A DNA stretch of 64,000 nt, from contig OAPG01000009.1 of the NCBI GenBank assembly GCA_900208305.1, positions 248,001 to 312,000 of the forward strand. The letters run 5' to 3'. Made by a program: the position numbers and the translations under genes. How positions within the stretch are numbered: position 1 is the first letter of the stretch; the number at the start of each line of letters is the position of its first letter. Positions 62,976 to 64,000 of this stretch are shown piece after piece. The notes beneath the pieces are model-generated. The model made no database searches and was not told the origin of the DNA. It saw only the letters and a program-made list of their open reading frames with translations. This stretch comes from Melanopsichium pennsylvanicum (lineage: Eukaryota; Basidiomycota; Ustilaginomycetes; Ustilaginales).

Positions 62976-63260
62976 CGCGGCCGTTACACAGAATTACATG
63001 ATTGGGCCATCCGTCATCATACTCTACCAAAAAAAAAGGCATTCTTTTCTCGCAATCTCTATCTTCTCTGCCGCCCCGTCCCCGTCTTTCGATTTCAACT
63101 CTGATACAACGTGTGTGACTTTGCTTGAACTGCTTCAGCGAGGATGAAAGACTCCAATTTTGATTACTCGACAACACAAGTATCAGGTCTTGGCAGTGAT
63201 CACCAAAAGTACCTAACTACGCAATTATATATACATTTTTCGATATGTTATGTATCAAAT

Positions 63261-63332
63261 GCCTCCTTAGCTCAGCGGTAGAGCACTTCACTAGTAATGA
63301 AGAGGTCAGTCGTTCGAGTCGGCTAGGAGGCA
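63261..63332 (+). tRNA. tRNA-Thr (anticodon AGT)
   Basis: 72 nt, no intron. The acceptor stem GCCTCCT pairs with AGGAGGC, with discriminator A. The D arm is GCTC/GAGC. The anticodon stem CTTCA/TGAAG encloses loop CTAGTAA, so the anticodon is AGT (read as IGU). The T arm AGTCG/CGGCT has loop TTCGAGT. Internal A box TAGCTCAGCGG and B-box-like GTTCGAGTC are present. CCA is not encoded, as expected for a eukaryote. Confidence 0.96.
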
Positions 63333-63342
63333 TTCAATTTCA

Positions 63343-63347
63343 TTTTT
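63343..63347 (+). terminator. RNA polymerase III terminator
   Basis: Run of five T starting 11 nt after the tRNA 3' end, the usual Pol III stop signal. Confidence 0.75.
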
Positions 63348-64000
63348 CTTAACCTATAAGGTAATTTTCGTAGGGTGATATTTTTCTTTTTTTTTTGCCA
63401 TGTTCATTTGCAAAAGATGGTGCGGGTGAAGAAAAGGGTTGCCTTTCTGTTGGAATCTTAGTTGTTGCACTTGACTGAGTTGCAGAAAGAATGAAATATG
63501 AATTAGTCGTATTTGTATGCTTGACGGGTAATAAGGTGGTTTCTCGGAATGGAGAGCGAGATGAAAACAATAAGAAATTGCAAGATGAAAGAGAGTCGAG
63601 TAAGGTGAACGCGTTGGATGGAAGTGCTGAGCTGTGAGATAGTTTTGACAGGGTGCAGATCGTCTTGGCTGCATTTCATCGATCGTTGTACTTTCTCACA
63701 TGGCCGTCGGCGGAAATTCAGGCACGATTGACTGGCGGATCGGCCAGGACCCTAATCAAGTTACACTATTTTTGGGTTCGCATTTCTGCTGTGATTGCAT
63801 CAGCGTTGCAGCACGACACGGTCTTTGTTCTAGCTCCGATTCCGATTTCTGCATTCTTCGCCTTGACCAAGTCTCTCCTGTCGTTGTTCTTCTTCTTCGT
63901 CCGTCTCATCTACTACTAGCTCAGACTACAGTCTCTTTCCTTTCCCCCCTTTTAGTTGTTGTCCTGGTCAAGCATCAACTTAACTACCATCAAAGATTCC
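63348..64000. other. Window end, no gene resolved
   Basis: No convincing coding frame. The last 120 bases are pyrimidine-rich on the plus strand, as in leaders of other plus-strand genes here, so a gene may begin just past the window. Confidence 0.5.

Overview
The window looks like chromosomal DNA of a basidiomycete smut fungus (Ustilaginomycotina, Ustilago/Sporisorium/Pseudozyma-like). This rests on dense, mostly intron-poor protein genes on both strands, short GT-AG introns clustered near gene starts, long serine/proline/glutamine-rich disordered regions, moderate GC content and a eukaryotic tRNA. The genus is inference. There is no bacterial or viral gene content, no CRISPR array and no recognisable transposon.

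Layout. 0-2.3 kb: no gene recognised. 2.3-16 kb: a SAGA Ada1/Hfi1 subunit (+, three exons), a Ctf4/Mcl1/WDHD1 replisome protein (-, two exons), a cytosolic Hsp70 (-) and an NFX1/FAP1-type zinc-finger protein (+). 16.8-22.5 kb: a membrane-anchored alpha/beta-hydrolase-like protein (+), a long CA microsatellite and a disrupted minus-strand gene. 23.7-34.3 kb: the Cx9C protein Cmc4 (+), the elongation factor Iws1/Spn1 (+), a SulP-STAS-cNMP transporter of the Vsb1 type (-, with a 10-nt first exon) and striatin (-). 35.7-45.8 kb: a MATH-BTB protein (-), an NCBP3-like cap-binding protein (+), a Pin4-like RRM/R3H protein (-) and folylpolyglutamate synthase (-). 46.7-52.7 kb: a cyclase-family protein (+), the ABC-F protein Gcn20 (-) and mitochondrial cytochrome b5 reductase Mcr1 (+). 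53-63.3 kb: a possible four-exon small gene (-), an unrecognised 634-residue protein (+), a USP10/Ubp3-type deubiquitinase (-), an R3H-SUZ protein (+) and a tRNA-Thr(AGT).

The genes are housekeeping or regulatory and do not form one pathway. RNA and translation functions recur (NFX1/FAP1, NCBP3-like, Pin4-like, R3H-SUZ, Gcn20), as do transcription elongation and chromatin functions (Ada1, Iws1).

The most striking observation is a 189-bp near-identical direct duplication. A piece of the hydrolase coding sequence (17911-18099) reappears 1953 bp downstream (19864-20052), inside the minus-strand gene and antisense to it. There it causes a frameshift and early stop. Taking out 188 bp rejoins the two halves of that gene into one frame. 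It looks like a templated filler insertion copied from the neighbouring gene. The same gene also lacks an ATG in its reading frame at the 5' end.
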